Origin: Orobanche coerulescens
Lineage: Eukaryota; Streptophyta; Magnoliopsida; Lamiales; Orobanchaceae
Direction: 5' to 3'
Assembly: GCA_033398695.1 (NCBI GenBank)
Contig: CM065802.1
Coordinates: 139,486,096-139,550,095 of the forward strand
DNA length: 64,000 nt
This document shows positions 25,014-35,786 of the stretch, one piece after another (within the stretch, counting starts at the first letter, position 1; each line of letters starts with the position of its first letter). The translations under genes were made by a program, and so were the position numbers. A model generated the notes under the pieces. The model saw only the letters and a program-made list of their open reading frames with translations, was not told the DNA's origin and made no database searches.

Positions 25014-27253
25014 TGTAACACCCCCAATCCGCTCAGGGATATTACACGTCGTAGAACCTTTCCTCAAGGATATACCAGGCTAGTAACAACATGAAACATC
25101 TCGACAATGCCTTTAAGGCTAAAATGACTCAGTAGACCGATTTGGCCTTTCAATAAAAACATACAACTCGATTACAACTCATGCCCACGCAGGGGTCAAA
25201 ACACAACCAAACCCGTACAACGGGAAAAATATAGCAGCGGAAAATAAAGTACAACTGAACCAATACACGATGTACGGTTCCTCATGTGATTAGTATCGAT
25301 CATCTTTCATCATCCTTCGTGCCGACCCTGTGTTATGCTCCAAAACCTGAATGCAAAAATAGACATCCACCCCCCGAATACTCGGGGGTTAGCAAAACTC
25401 CACTGTTTTGCTAGTGCAAGAACAAAGTGCAAATACGAGCCATACAATTCACATTCCACGAATAACAATAACCAAGGATCCTCAAAGGTCCAAACGAAAC
25501 GAAAAGCACTTCTCGAGGAAAGAATTTGAGAAAACGTTCCAAAATCGAAAGATCACAAATCAATGGAAAAATTTATAAAAACAGTTTAGAATGCCATCGA
25601 GAGTTTTAATAGAAAACAATTTAGGATTATCAAATCTTACTTTTCAAAATCCAAAAGACAAAAGGGGTCACCGCCCCAAAGGTTTACTTCCCGTAAAATA
25701 ACCTTTACCAAACCGTTGGGATTTTAGCCCCAAATCCGTGAAATGACTTTTACAAAACCATTGGGATTTTAGCCCCAAATCTCATCAACTCACAGTACAC
25801 AAGAACGACCACAAGGTTCGTCTCCCAACATCAAAATCCACAAATAAAGGATTTAAAACAAACAACAAAATACTCTAGAGCCATCCTAGCCAAGTAGGCC
25901 AAACGAACAACTTACCTCTTACACACTTAGTCAATAAATGCAATCATGAAAACCGTTCAAAAGCACTCATTTCTGGAAATGCCATAAATAAGTCACATTT
26001 GTAAAATGCACCACAATTGACCTTTGATCCACGTCTCTGTGGACCCCTACCGAGACCCCGTCGGATCTAACCCGTAGTGGTTAAAAGCAAGCTCGTCGAT
26101 CCACGTCTCTGTGGACCCCTACCGAGACCCCGTCGGATCTAACCCGTAGTGAGCATACACACACACACACACATTACTCATGCAAAACTAACATGCTAAG
26201 AATGTAAGTTCATTAAGAATACTCACTAGAGATGGCCATTAACTCGACACCATTATCAAACTCTTCAAAACACAATAACAAGATTAAATACGGAATACAC
26301 GATTCCATAACTTTAAACAATAGGAGTATCATCATCAAATCCTTCAACGTTCAAAATAATCAAATCATAATCAATTCCCAAAACACAACGTTCACAAAAC
26401 ACACACGCGTTTTGAAAGAGAGCCTTTAACGAGGCCAAACCGAAATCTTTTGAAACTTCATTTCAAATAACCAAACAAACACATCAAGACGACCACCGAT
26501 CATCATATCCATAAAACGAGAAAAGTATGGGCAAGGTACTTGCCTCGAATAGGAATAACGCGAAGAATCGACCGAAGTAGGTTGACACGAACCGCCTACG
26601 AACCCGCCGACTCCACCGATTGCCAACTCGCGTTCATAAACTACGAAGGACAATAACAATAATGAAATGAATTCCCTAACACGACTTAAATCCGCCGAAT
26701 TCAACGAACGAACGACGAATGTTCAAGCGTTTTCCCCAAAACGGTCAAGAACACGATTCATCCCGACAAAACACGAAAATGGAATTCCAAGTTGAAATAT
26801 GGATATACAATCCATAGAATATGTTTAACAACATCATTTAACCATAATCGATCCATCAAAAACGGATGAAAAACAAGATCGAGGATAAATCCCCCAAAAA
26901 GTCGATTTGAAGGAAATCAAGAAATATACTTCGATTCGACGAAGAACAATGGATTAAATGATGTTAAACACAATAATACTACCAATATTAATCATACCCA
27001 TCATGAATTAATCAATAATACGGAACGAATCGGACAAAAATGCAAAAACCCCCAAATTCACGAAATTAGGGTTCTAAGGAAGGTTACCTTGATTCGCTGG
27101 ATCAAAGGATGATAACGGATGATTGATTGATGATATGAACTCAAGAACTTCATGGATTTGTTGTTAAACAACATGGATCCATGGTAAGATCAACCCCAGC
27201 CGCGGAAGAGAAAGAGAAGAAGGAGAAAAATGGCCAAAAACCCGTGTGCAGGG

Positions 27254-27440
27254 CCATAAATAGGCTGCACAGTGTGCCGCGGCCCAGCGGGAGTGTGCCG
27301 CGGCACGGGCCCAAAAATGGCTCCCAGTGGTCGGAAGTGTGCCGCGGCTCGTCCGGCGTGTGCCGCGGCACCCGGTACAGTCGGTTTGGCCGAAAAATGC
27401 CACAGAGTGTGCCGCGGCCCTGCCAGCATGTGCCGCGGCC
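27254..27440. repeat. GTGCCGCGGCAC palindrome array and TATA-like box, LTR A3
   Basis: A TATA-like CTATTTATGG (minus) at 27254-27264 is followed upstream by six GTGCCGCGGC units, two of them complete 12-bp palindromes, spaced by about 15-45 bp. Confidence 0.75.
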
Positions 27441-27539
27441 CACGGTGCGGCTCGCTCGGCGGAAGCCGCCGATCACGCTGGCCCGTGACTCGGCCGAAGC
27501 CGCCGAGCACTACGGCCGTGACTCGGCCAAGGCCGGCTG

Positions 27540-27965
27540 TGTCACGGCAAACTTGATCCATCGAGTTATGCCGTGCGCCCCTTAGCAACTCAGTCCTTCG
27601 GCCACTAAGGCAGGCTTTCCCAACCCTTGCCGATTAAGTGCGGAAGATTGAAGTATTTTAGAGAGAGAAAGTTAGAGAGAGAAACTGCTCTTTAGAAAGG
27701 AACTTTTATTGCTCAACTTCGGATGATGTACAAATGAGGGGCTTGGAGCTCCTTTTATAGGTATCCATCTACATCTTCTAGAATGTACAATAATCTACAA
27801 GTATCTAGAACATACAAGAGATTACAAGACAATCTATATCCTTCTAACCCTTTCTATGATCATTCCGGAGGGCTTCCGGAACGTTACAACATCTATCAAG
27901 TAAACACTAGAATTCTAGAGAAGAATCTTGACCCTTCTAGAAGCTTCCATAGCCAAAGTGTGACA
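27540..27965 (-). repeat. 3' LTR of element G
   Basis: 426 bp, TGTCACGGCAAAC to AAAGTGTGACA. A strong minus-strand TATA (CTATAAAAGG) is at 27751-27760, with HSE-like repeats upstream (27770-27950). It differs from the right LTR at roughly a dozen positions. Confidence 0.92.
27874..27947 (-). promoter_or_regulatory. Heat-shock-element-like repeats in the G LTR
   Basis: TTCTAGAAGCTTC at 27935-27947 is a perfect three-unit TTCnnGAAnnTTC element. TTCCGGAACGTT at 27874-27885 is a second near-perfect one. TTCTAGAA (27774 region) and TCTAGAA half-elements lie closer to the TATA. In the right LTR the main site is TTCGAGAAGCTTC (32918-32930). Confidence 0.65.
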
Positions 27966-28001
27966 ATTCTCCCCCACCTGAGTCTTGACGTCCCCGTCAA
28001 G
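27966..28001 (-). promoter_or_regulatory. Element G PPT and pre-PPT hairpin
   Basis: The minus-strand hairpin CTTGACG-GGGA-CGTCAAG (27984-28001, a GNRA-type loop) is followed by the PPT AGGTGGGGGAGAAT and the LTR, with an 18-nt gap. Its left part overlaps the last codons of the pol reading frame (stop at 27997-27999). Confidence 0.8.
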
Positions 28002-29187
28002 GTTTTGCCTTGTATGCTTCAATTTCGGTTTTGAATTGCCACAAGTATTGCTCCTTTTCCCACGAAGCTTCCCTGTCTGGTAAACCTCTCCAGCGCACTA
28101 AGTACTCCATCCAGCGGGGTGTTCCTCGTTTTCCAACTTGTCGATCCGCCAGGATTTCTTCAATTTCCTTCTCAAAGGACACCGTGTGGGCAGGCGGGGC
28201 TCGATCTGACTTATTTCCAGTTGGGTCTTCCTCGTCCTTGTAGTATGGTTTCAAAAGACTCACATGGAAGACCGGATGAATTTTGAAGTCATTAGGAAGA
28301 TTGAGCCGATAGGACCGCGTTCCGACCTTCTTTACTATCTCAAAGGGTCCTTCATACCACCGTGTCAAGCCTTTGTGCACTTGACGGATCGCCTTGACGT
28401 TTCTTCCGATCATTCGGACCAACACTTGGTCCCCTACTTGAAATTCCCTCGGACGGCGCTTGTCGTCCGCCCATTTCTTCATTCGTTTGGCAGCCTTAGT
28501 CAGATACGCCCTTGCTATGTCATGTTCCTCGTTCCATCCTTTAGCAAGATTGTACGCTGCCGAACTCGCACCTTCATATTTCCGGACTAGTTCCTGGGGT
28601 GTCGTCGGTTGTTGCCCCATCACTAGCTCGAACGAACTCCGTTGAGTGGACTTGTTCCGCTGAAAGTTGTAAGAGAATTGCGCAATATCAAGTAAACGAG
28701 CCCAGTCGGACTGGTTGGCACTTACAAAGTGTCGGAGATAAATCTCCAGCAAATGATTTACACGTTCAGTTTGGCCATCCGTTTGGGGGTGAAAGCTCGT
28801 CGAGAAGTGGAGGTTTGACCCCATCAACTTGAACAGCTCCCTCCAAAACTTTCCAGTGAATCGCGGGTCTCGGTCACTTATGATACTCCGAGGAACTCCC
28901 CAGTACTTTACCACATGTTTCAAGAATAGTCGGGCAGCTTCCTCGGCCTTACAATCCTTTGTTGCCGGTATAAATGTCCCATACTTGGAGAACCGATCAA
29001 CTATCACCATGATAGACCCGCATCCTTCCGACCTTGGTAGTGCCGATATAAAGTCCATCGTAAGACTATCCCACGGACGTTCGGCAATAGGCAATGGCTC
29101 TAGCAGTCCTGCCGGTTTACTTTGTTCGACTTTGTCTTGTTGGCAGACCAAGTAGGTCTTTACGTAGGCGTTCACGTCGTCCTGCAA
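27997..29187 (-). pseudogene. Element G integrase with C-terminal chromodomain
   Basis: 396 open codons. The HHCC tail (CQQDKVEQ) is at the start, and the catalytic core shows TMDFISALP, SDRDPRFTG and QTERVNH (the D, D and E segments). The GPFEIVKKVG/HPVFHVSLLKPY region follows, and a chromodomain is at residues about 315-390 (EEILADRQ ... YLVRWRGLPDREASWE). An in-frame TAG at 29206-29208 separates it from RT-RNase H. The segment itself is intact. The open stretch contains no true start; it is part of gag-pol. Confidence 0.9.
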
Positions 29188-29205
29188 GTTAGGCCAGTAA
29201 AATGA

Positions 29206-30936
29206 CTACTCCACAAGCGCTTTAGTACGAAGAGTACCTGGGTGTCCCGCCCATTTCGAATCATGGCACTCCTTCAGCACTTTCCTTCTAAGGTTGTCCC
29301 ACCGGGGTACATACAACCTATCTCCAACAGTAAAAAGTAAGCCATTCTCTTGCCAGAACTTCCTTGTCTTGCCCTCCTTTGCCAGTTCCACCAGATTCTT
29401 GGCCAAGGGGTCTTGGGCAATACCGTCTCTTATCCGGTCGGCAAGGTCACACTGCACTTGGGTGATAGACGCCAGTGAGGCCTTCCGACTTAGAGCGTCC
29501 GCAACAACGTTCATTTTTCCTAGCTTATATTCCATATAATAATCAAATTCAGCCAAGAAGTCTTGCCACCGTGCTTGCTTCGGGGTGATCTTCTTTTGAT
29601 TTTGGAAATAGCTAGTCGCCACATTGTCTGTCTTGATCACGAAGTGACTCCCGAGCAAGTAATGTCTCCACGCACGAAGATAATGGATTATCGCCGTCAT
29701 TTCCTTGTCATGGACCGGGTACCGCTGTTCCGTCTCGTTTAGCTTCCGGGACTCGTATGCAACAGGATGCCCATCCTGCATTAGGACTCCTCCAATGGCA
29801 TAGTCGGAGGCATCCGAGTGTAACTCAAAAGGCTTTGTGTAGTCCGGAAGTTTCAACACCGGGTCATTCATGACTGCCACCTTCAGATCCTCGAAGGATG
29901 CTTGGCACTCATCCGTCCATTCCCACGCAACCTTCTTCTTGAGTAAATTAGTTAATGGCGTTGCCCTCGCCGAATATCCGTCAATGAATCGCCGATAGTA
30001 GTTCACCAATCCTAAGAACGACCGAAGCTCGGAGACGTTCTGAGGAGGCTCCCACTCGGCAATAGCACGCACTTTCTTTGTGTCCATTAAAATCATTCCT
30101 TCTTTCACCTTGTGCCCCAAGAACATTACCTCCGTTTGGGCAAACGAGCATTTTTCCAGTTTTACGTATAGTTCGTTCTCCCTCAGGACTCGGAACACTT
30201 TCCGTAGATGTTCAGCATGTTCATTCAAGGACCCGCTGTATATTACTATGTCATCCAGATACACAACAACAAACTTGTCCAAGAATGGGTGAAATATCTT
30301 ATTCATGAGAGTGCAGAAAGTTGCAGGAGCATTTGTCAAGCCAAAGGGCATGACCAAAAACTCAAATGAACCATACCTTGTCACGCAGGTTTTTTTAGGT
30401 TCGTCGCCTTCTGCAATACGGACTTGCCAATACCCCGACCGCAAGTCTAGTTTTGAGAACCACTTTGCCTTCCCCAAGCGGTCGAATAGGTCAGCCACCA
30501 AAGGTATTGGGTATTTGTTCTTAATAGTAACCTTGTTAAGCGCCCGGTAGTCAATGCACATCCGCAAGCTACCATCCTGTTTCTTCTGGAATAACACCGG
30601 GGCGCCATAAGTATCTTTGGAAGGACGAATATAGCTAGCATCAAGTAAATCCTTCAACTGCCTTCGAAGTTCTTCCAACTCTGGCGGAGCCATCCGGTAC
30701 GACCCCATTGCAGGAGGTTTCGCCCCCTGTTCCAGCTCAATCTCGTGATCCACCTCCCGCCTCGGTGGTAACTTTTTGGGCAACTCGGGAGGCATCACGT
30801 CCTTAAATTCGGCCAGCACTTCTTCGATTTCTGCCGGGACTTCCTTGTCAATACTTAGGTCGTCCGTCTTTAGGGCAGCAAGGTACGTCTCTTGCCCCCT
30901 TTTACACCCTTTTGACACCTGCATAGCCGACAACAT
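29206..30936 (-). pseudogene. Element G reverse transcriptase-RNase H (and start of integrase)
   Basis: 576 open codons. RT motifs: [30 protein letters not shown] and catalytic YLDD at residues 226-229. RNase H starts at about residue 365 ([12 protein letters not shown]) and includes TDN and DALSRK. The last 60 residues enter the integrase zinc domain ([12 protein letters not shown]) before a TAG. It shares a frame with the protease upstream, separated by a TAA at about 31006. Confidence 0.92.
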
Positions 30937-31005
30937 TCGGGACTCGAGCTTTCCAGGTAATAATGGAATATCAAATGTTACCTTGTTTGGCGTTATGCTT
31001 AGAAT

Positions 31006-31644
31006 TTAGGCATCTTGGATGGTTACTGTCTTCATCTTTTCCAGGAATTCTATGCCTAGCACCATCCGATAATCATCCATTCGGACCACTGTCAAGTCAA
31101 GCTTGCCTTGCCAATCCGCCAGTTGGACCGGGACTTGCTTAGCCACGCCAATTATGGGTCTTGATGGTGTGTTCACTATTTTCATCCATCCCATTTCCTT
31201 AGTAACTCTTACACCCAATCGGACTGCCTCGTCCTCGGCTAAGAAGTTGTGAGTGGCTCCCGTGTCTACTAAGGCCTTTGTGACTCCCTTATTTATCTTT
31301 GCCTCAACATACATGAGACCATTCCTCACCTTTTCCGCCTTGGGTACCATCACGGTTTCTTCCTTCGCCTTCATTGCATTGAGGAGTTGCATCGACCCCA
31401 TCTGCATTTCCTCGGCCCGTTCCTCCTGTTGGCTTATTATGGCATTAAGTGCTTTCTTCTTCGGGCACTCCTGGACGAAGTGTGGACCCCCGCATAAGAA
31501 GCACTCTCTCTTCTTGACTTCATGGGTCTTTTCTTTCCCTTTGAAGGTTGGCTTGTATCCCGTCTTGTGAGGCCTGTCTCCCCCACCTTTTTCCTTGCCT
31601 CCCTTCTTGTCCTTTCGCTGCGCGAAATCCTTTCGTAATTCCAC
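31006..31644 (-). pseudogene. Element G gag zinc knuckle and protease
   Basis: A lysine-rich linker, one zinc knuckle (CFLCGGPHFVQEC, residues about 49-61), then the protease with catalytic DTGATHNF and, further on, VLGIEFLEKM (the substrate-pocket end). It is frame-shifted relative to the gag ORF that overlaps it (31437-32483), so a frameshift near 31640 separates capsid from nucleocapsid. It ends with an in-frame TAA before RT. Confidence 0.88.
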
Positions 31645-31649
31645 ATTTC

Positions 31650-32483
31650 CTCGGCCGCAACAATTGCTTCCGACAGATCTTGGACCTTCAGCCTTCTCAG
31701 CTCAAGGGCTGCCCAGGACTGCAACCCGTCCAAGAAATAGAACAACCGATCCTTGTCCGACATTTCGGGGAGTTCCAACATGAGTGATGAGAACTCATTG
31801 AGATAATCCTTCACACTCCCCGATTGTTTCAGGCCACGCAGCTTCTTCATGGCCAGACTCTCGGCATTCTCCGGATAGAACTGCTTTTTCAAGTCCGCCT
31901 TGAATTCCTCCCAAGTATCTATCCGACATGTCCCTCGTGCAATGTCTTGATGGCGCCGTCTCCACCATAAGGCAGCGTCATCACTTAGATACAAGATCGC
32001 TGATTTGATCTTGTCCTCGTCATCCCTTATACGTACTGCATCCATATAGGTTTCGAGAGACCAAAAGAAATTATCAAGTTCTTTGGCATTACGCTTACCC
32101 GAGTACTTTGGAGATTTTGGTGCTCGAATGCGCGGCGCTTCCCTTGCCATGGTGCCACCTGCCACGGCTGCCTTGCACAATGCACAATCCTCCTCGGTCT
32201 TATCCATCCGTGCGGTCAGTTCTTCCCGCAATTTGGCTACCTCGCCAAGAAGTGTAGACTTTAACTCGTTAAGAGCAAGCAACACCTTGTCCTCAATATC
32301 GCTGGCATTTTCTTCAAGGACATCCATCCGTTCGATGGTTTCCCCAACAGCCACCTCGATCTTAGTCATCCTTGCTTCCATCGAGGATGCAAGATCCCGG
32401 GACTTGTCCCTACCACCTTTCTTGGTCTTGCGAGCATCATCGCCAGCATTGTTCCCTTCGACCATGCTGCTGTTTCCGCTCAT
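31650..32483 (-). pseudogene. Element G gag (capsid part)
   Basis: The ATG at 32483-32481, 38 bp after the 5' LTR and just past the PBS, is the natural start. Residues about 36-100 form a predicted coiled coil (heptads rich in L, E and K, with MDVLEENASDIEDKVLLALNE as core, here given only in part). Residues about 130-270 are the Retrotrans_gag domain (YSGKRNAKELDNFFWSLE, ALWWRRR, FYPENAE, MSDKDRLFYFLDGL). The frame is lost near 31640, and the reading after that to 31437 is out of frame. Confidence 0.85.
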
Positions 32484-32503
32484 TCTCTCACTTTACCAAC
32501 AAA

Positions 32504-32519
32504 CCGGGCTCCGATACCA
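32504..32519 (-). promoter_or_regulatory. PBS of element G
   Basis: TGGTATCGGAGCCCGG on the minus strand, 2 nt from the 5' LTR. Confidence 0.85.
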
Positions 32520-32521
32520 CG

Positions 32522-32948
32522 TGTCACGGGCAAACTTCAGTCCGTCGAGTTATGTCGTGCGCCCCTTAGCAACTCAGTCCTTCGGCCACTAAGGTAGGCT
32601 TTCCCAACCCTTGCCGATAAGTGCGGAAGATTGAAGTATTTTAGAGAGAGAAAGTTAGAGAGAGAAACTGCTCTTTAGAAAGGAACTTTTATTGCTCAAC
32701 TTCGGATAATGTACAAATGAGGGGCTTGGAGCTCCTTTTATAGGTCTCCATCTACATCTTCTAGAATGTACAATAATCTACAAGTATCTAGAACATACAA
32801 GAGATTACAAGACAATCTATATCCTTCTAACCCTTTCTATGATCATTCCGGAGGGCTTCCCGAATGTTACAACATCTATCAAGTAAACACTAGAATTCTG
32901 GAGAAGAATCTCGACCCTTCGAGAAGCTTCCATAGCCAAAGTGTGACA
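32522..32948 (-). repeat. 5' LTR of element G
   Basis: 427 bp. TATA CTATAAAAGG at 32734-32743, HSE-like TTCGAGAAGCTTC at 32918-32930. Begins TGTCACGGGCAAAC and ends GTGTGACA. Confidence 0.92.
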
Positions 32949-33516
32949 CTGGGCCCAGATTGCCCGACCATGACTCGGCCGGGGCCAACTCCGACGGTCC
33001 GAACGACCCCGAAACCCGAACCTGAATACGAATCGATGATACGGTTACGACGTACTCGCAAAGACGAATCTAAGAGCTAAGAGAACACAAAATTCCGACC
33101 ACCCGAAGGCTCGGAATTCAACAACGGAAGTAATTACCCAAAACTTTGGGAAATTACGAAAATGGCCCAAAACGTCCGAAAATCACGATACGCGATCGAA
33201 ACACCAAACCAAAGCTCGCAACATGAATAATAACATTAAATGAACTTACGAGAAACTCGAAACAACAGTTTCGGACGAGATTCGCAAGAATCGAAATCAA
33301 GTGCGGAAAAGTCGCTAAAAAGCTCGGAACTCAACAAAACGATACCGAAACGAACTCGGATGACAAAAAGTGCAGAATTAATCATTCTCGAAATGACGAA
33401 ACGATCATGAGCGAGTCGTCAAAACTGACTCCGGCCGAAAAAAGAAATTTACCGAAAATCGAAAATTGCGGATATTACATTCTACCCTCCTTAAAAGAAG
33501 TTTCGTCCCGAAACTT

Positions 33517-35786
33517 AAAACAAGTAGGGAGAAGCAATATCCCGCCAGTAAAACTCAACGAGATACGCAAGGAAACGCGTAACTTATGCCCATCGGCGAA
33601 ACGTTACAAATAACGCAAGGAATATACGGCGTGAAAACACACTCCACAACGATCAACACAACGTCGCCGTTAGGGATATAATAAAACCAACAAGTGACAA
33701 GCGTCATCAAATGGATAATACAATCAAGTCAATTATCCGAACAATCACAAAACACAACGAACAAAAATCAATACGATTGACCAACCCAACGGTTCATCAA
33801 TCCAAACGCGAGCCAAACGCTGAAGAAATACGGAATTCCACCGCCCAAGGGTTGGAAGATCGAAAACGAGACTAATTTCCTGAACTTAAAGAAATTAGGA
33901 AGGAGCCTGAATGCTCAACAATCACGAAACGAGGACAAAAACCGAACAAACAAACGACCGAGACAACAAAAATTGAACAATCATGTCCGAAACACGAAGG
34001 ATAATAAAATTCAAACAATAACTCCCAGGATGATCTGGTGAGAACTACAAGACATGAATTCCCATAAGATCCACCGGAAAGGGAATAGCGATTGAAAAGT
34101 CATAACGACAAACGAGTTATTCCGAAACAATACCACACTTGTTCGATCAGCAAAAGCAAGGGGCAGGACAAGCTCAGAAATGCCAACAAACATAATGAGT
34201 CGACAAAGTCGAAAACACAAGAGTTCAAATCCGATCCACTTCGAATAAAGGAACTAATAGATCCAGATGATGTCACTTCCGAACAAGGTTCACAAGAATC
34301 GAACCGAACTCGAAAAAATCACAGCGATAACCAGATCAACCCACAACAAGATCACAGTTCGTTCGGACGATGAAACCGAAATACAGAACAAGTTCGGAAA
34401 GTATCAACGAATATGAGCGAGTCGAAAGAATGGAGAAAGAGAAAATACAGAAGTCAAAATAGTACGGGTATTGCCTCCGACCTCATCCACGAAATTCACA
34501 AAAACAGGAGCAAGGTAACAAGACATTAAACAACCGACACATAACGGAACGATCACCGATGCACACGGCCATACCAACGCAAGCTCTAACAGATCGCACA
34601 TGCGCGACAACGCAGAAATCAGCACGAGGCGACAATATTCAACACCAACATCCCGCCTCTCACAAGGGCTAACACAACAAATGTGTGGAAAACGACTCAA
34701 CGCTCACACCGCCAATTCGGTCATACTCGGGAGCAAACATCAAAATGACAACGCGAACATCATACATACATACCCAGCCCTCAAACGGGAATGGATAGGT
34801 TTTAAAAACAAAAACCTCATTTTGAAAATAATTTAGAAGAACACCGGTTGATCTTTAATATCACTTTTCAAAAAGTACAAACATGAAACATCGTTATCGA
34901 GACTTTGAAAACCATCATGCATTTGGTAAAAATGAGGACATCTTCTTTTAGCGAAAGACTTTCAGAAATATTCGACCCTCGGGTCTAAGTATAAGTGTTT
35001 CTAAACATCGAAAATATCTCAAAATACTTTTGGTCCTGAATTAGAAATTTTTTTGAAATATATTGCGGCACGAGAAAGCACCTCGAAAACACCGCAAGAA
35101 AATAATTCGTTTTAAAAGTACGTCCCGAAATTTAATTTTCTAAGATACTCAAGGTTTTCAAAAATTCAATAGGCCAGAATGCCCAAAACTCACGCATACC
35201 GACGTACACTAAAACACCTCCTAGTACACGCATCAAAACGTTTAAAGTCAAGACAATACATGTCTTTAAACAGAAATAAACGAAAAAAAATACCACATTC
35301 AGAACAAACCAATGACACCATTCGAGGCCTCTAAGGACCCTTCCGCACTGGCTAGTGAACAAGTCGAACGCGTATAAGCACAAAGCCTCCACAAGAGAAC
35401 TTGTAAAACGTGCAAATTGATTCGAAAATCATCAGCAACGGACAAAAACAACAATAAAAAGACATCACAAGCGAAGACACTCCTCGTATAAATCAAATAC
35501 GAGAGTCGACTAAATACATATCGTGAAATCAAGATTCACATAAGGATTCCATCACTTAACAAATAATCATAAAAATAGCTCGTGTCACACGAGGCACAAC
35601 ACAAAGAAGGGAGACTTACTTCCACAGGTCGCACGAAGATGATGATCGCCCCACGATACTAATCACGACAAACTCAAACGACGCGTCGCGACACGACTCA
35701 GTCAGATAAAATCCGACGAAACAAGACTCAAACAACACGACTTGACCCGACAGCCTAGGTTTTCCTCAACCTAAGCTCCGATACCA
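33517..35786 (-). mobile_element. A-inner internal domain (LARD, non-coding)
   Basis: 2.3 kb between PPT/hairpin and PBS with no gag or pol similarity on either strand. The right third (from about 35580) resembles the leader of element D: GAGACTTACTTCCACAGGTC followed by CCTAGG(T)TTT..CCTAAGCTC, including a donor-like AGTAAGT on the minus strand. The PBS TGGTATCGGAGCT is at 35774-35786. A 6-bp deletion (TTTATG) fuses the PBS to the LTR and removes the terminal TG of A4. Confidence 0.85.

Larger units (their letters stand above)
27540..32948 (-). mobile_element. Element G: full-length chromovirus, probably Galadriel-like
   Basis: 5409 bp with LTRs at 27540-27965 (3') and 32522-32948 (5'), a PBS TGGTATCGGAGCCCGG at 32504-32519, and a PPT plus hairpin at 27966-28001. 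The order is gag-PR-RT-RNaseH-IN-chromodomain. The RT leader ([18 protein letters not shown]) and the coiled-coil gag resemble Galadriel; the clade call is moderate. No exact 5-bp target duplication: the flanks read GGCTG and CTGGG. One frameshift and two in-frame stops interrupt the polyprotein, otherwise it is well preserved and fairly young. Confidence 0.9.
25014..33479 (-). repeat. LTR A3 (3' LTR of A-inner, interrupted by element G)
   Basis: About 3.06 kb without G. It has the intact palindrome array (27280-27440) without the TRIM found in A1/A2, which gives the uninterrupted target of that TRIM (CATGTGCCGCGGCCCACGG near 27427). An AC microsatellite is at 26156-26173. Confidence 0.88.

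Noticed and set aside
26156..26173. AC microsatellite as a functional element
   Set aside because: Variable-length simple repeat present at the same place in all A LTRs (5811, 11164, 36898, 42505); no evidence beyond slippage.
34092..34700. Short ORFs in the internal domain of A-inner as a possible gag remnant
   Set aside because: No capsid or zinc-knuckle motif on either strand; frames are not kept in the outer copy.
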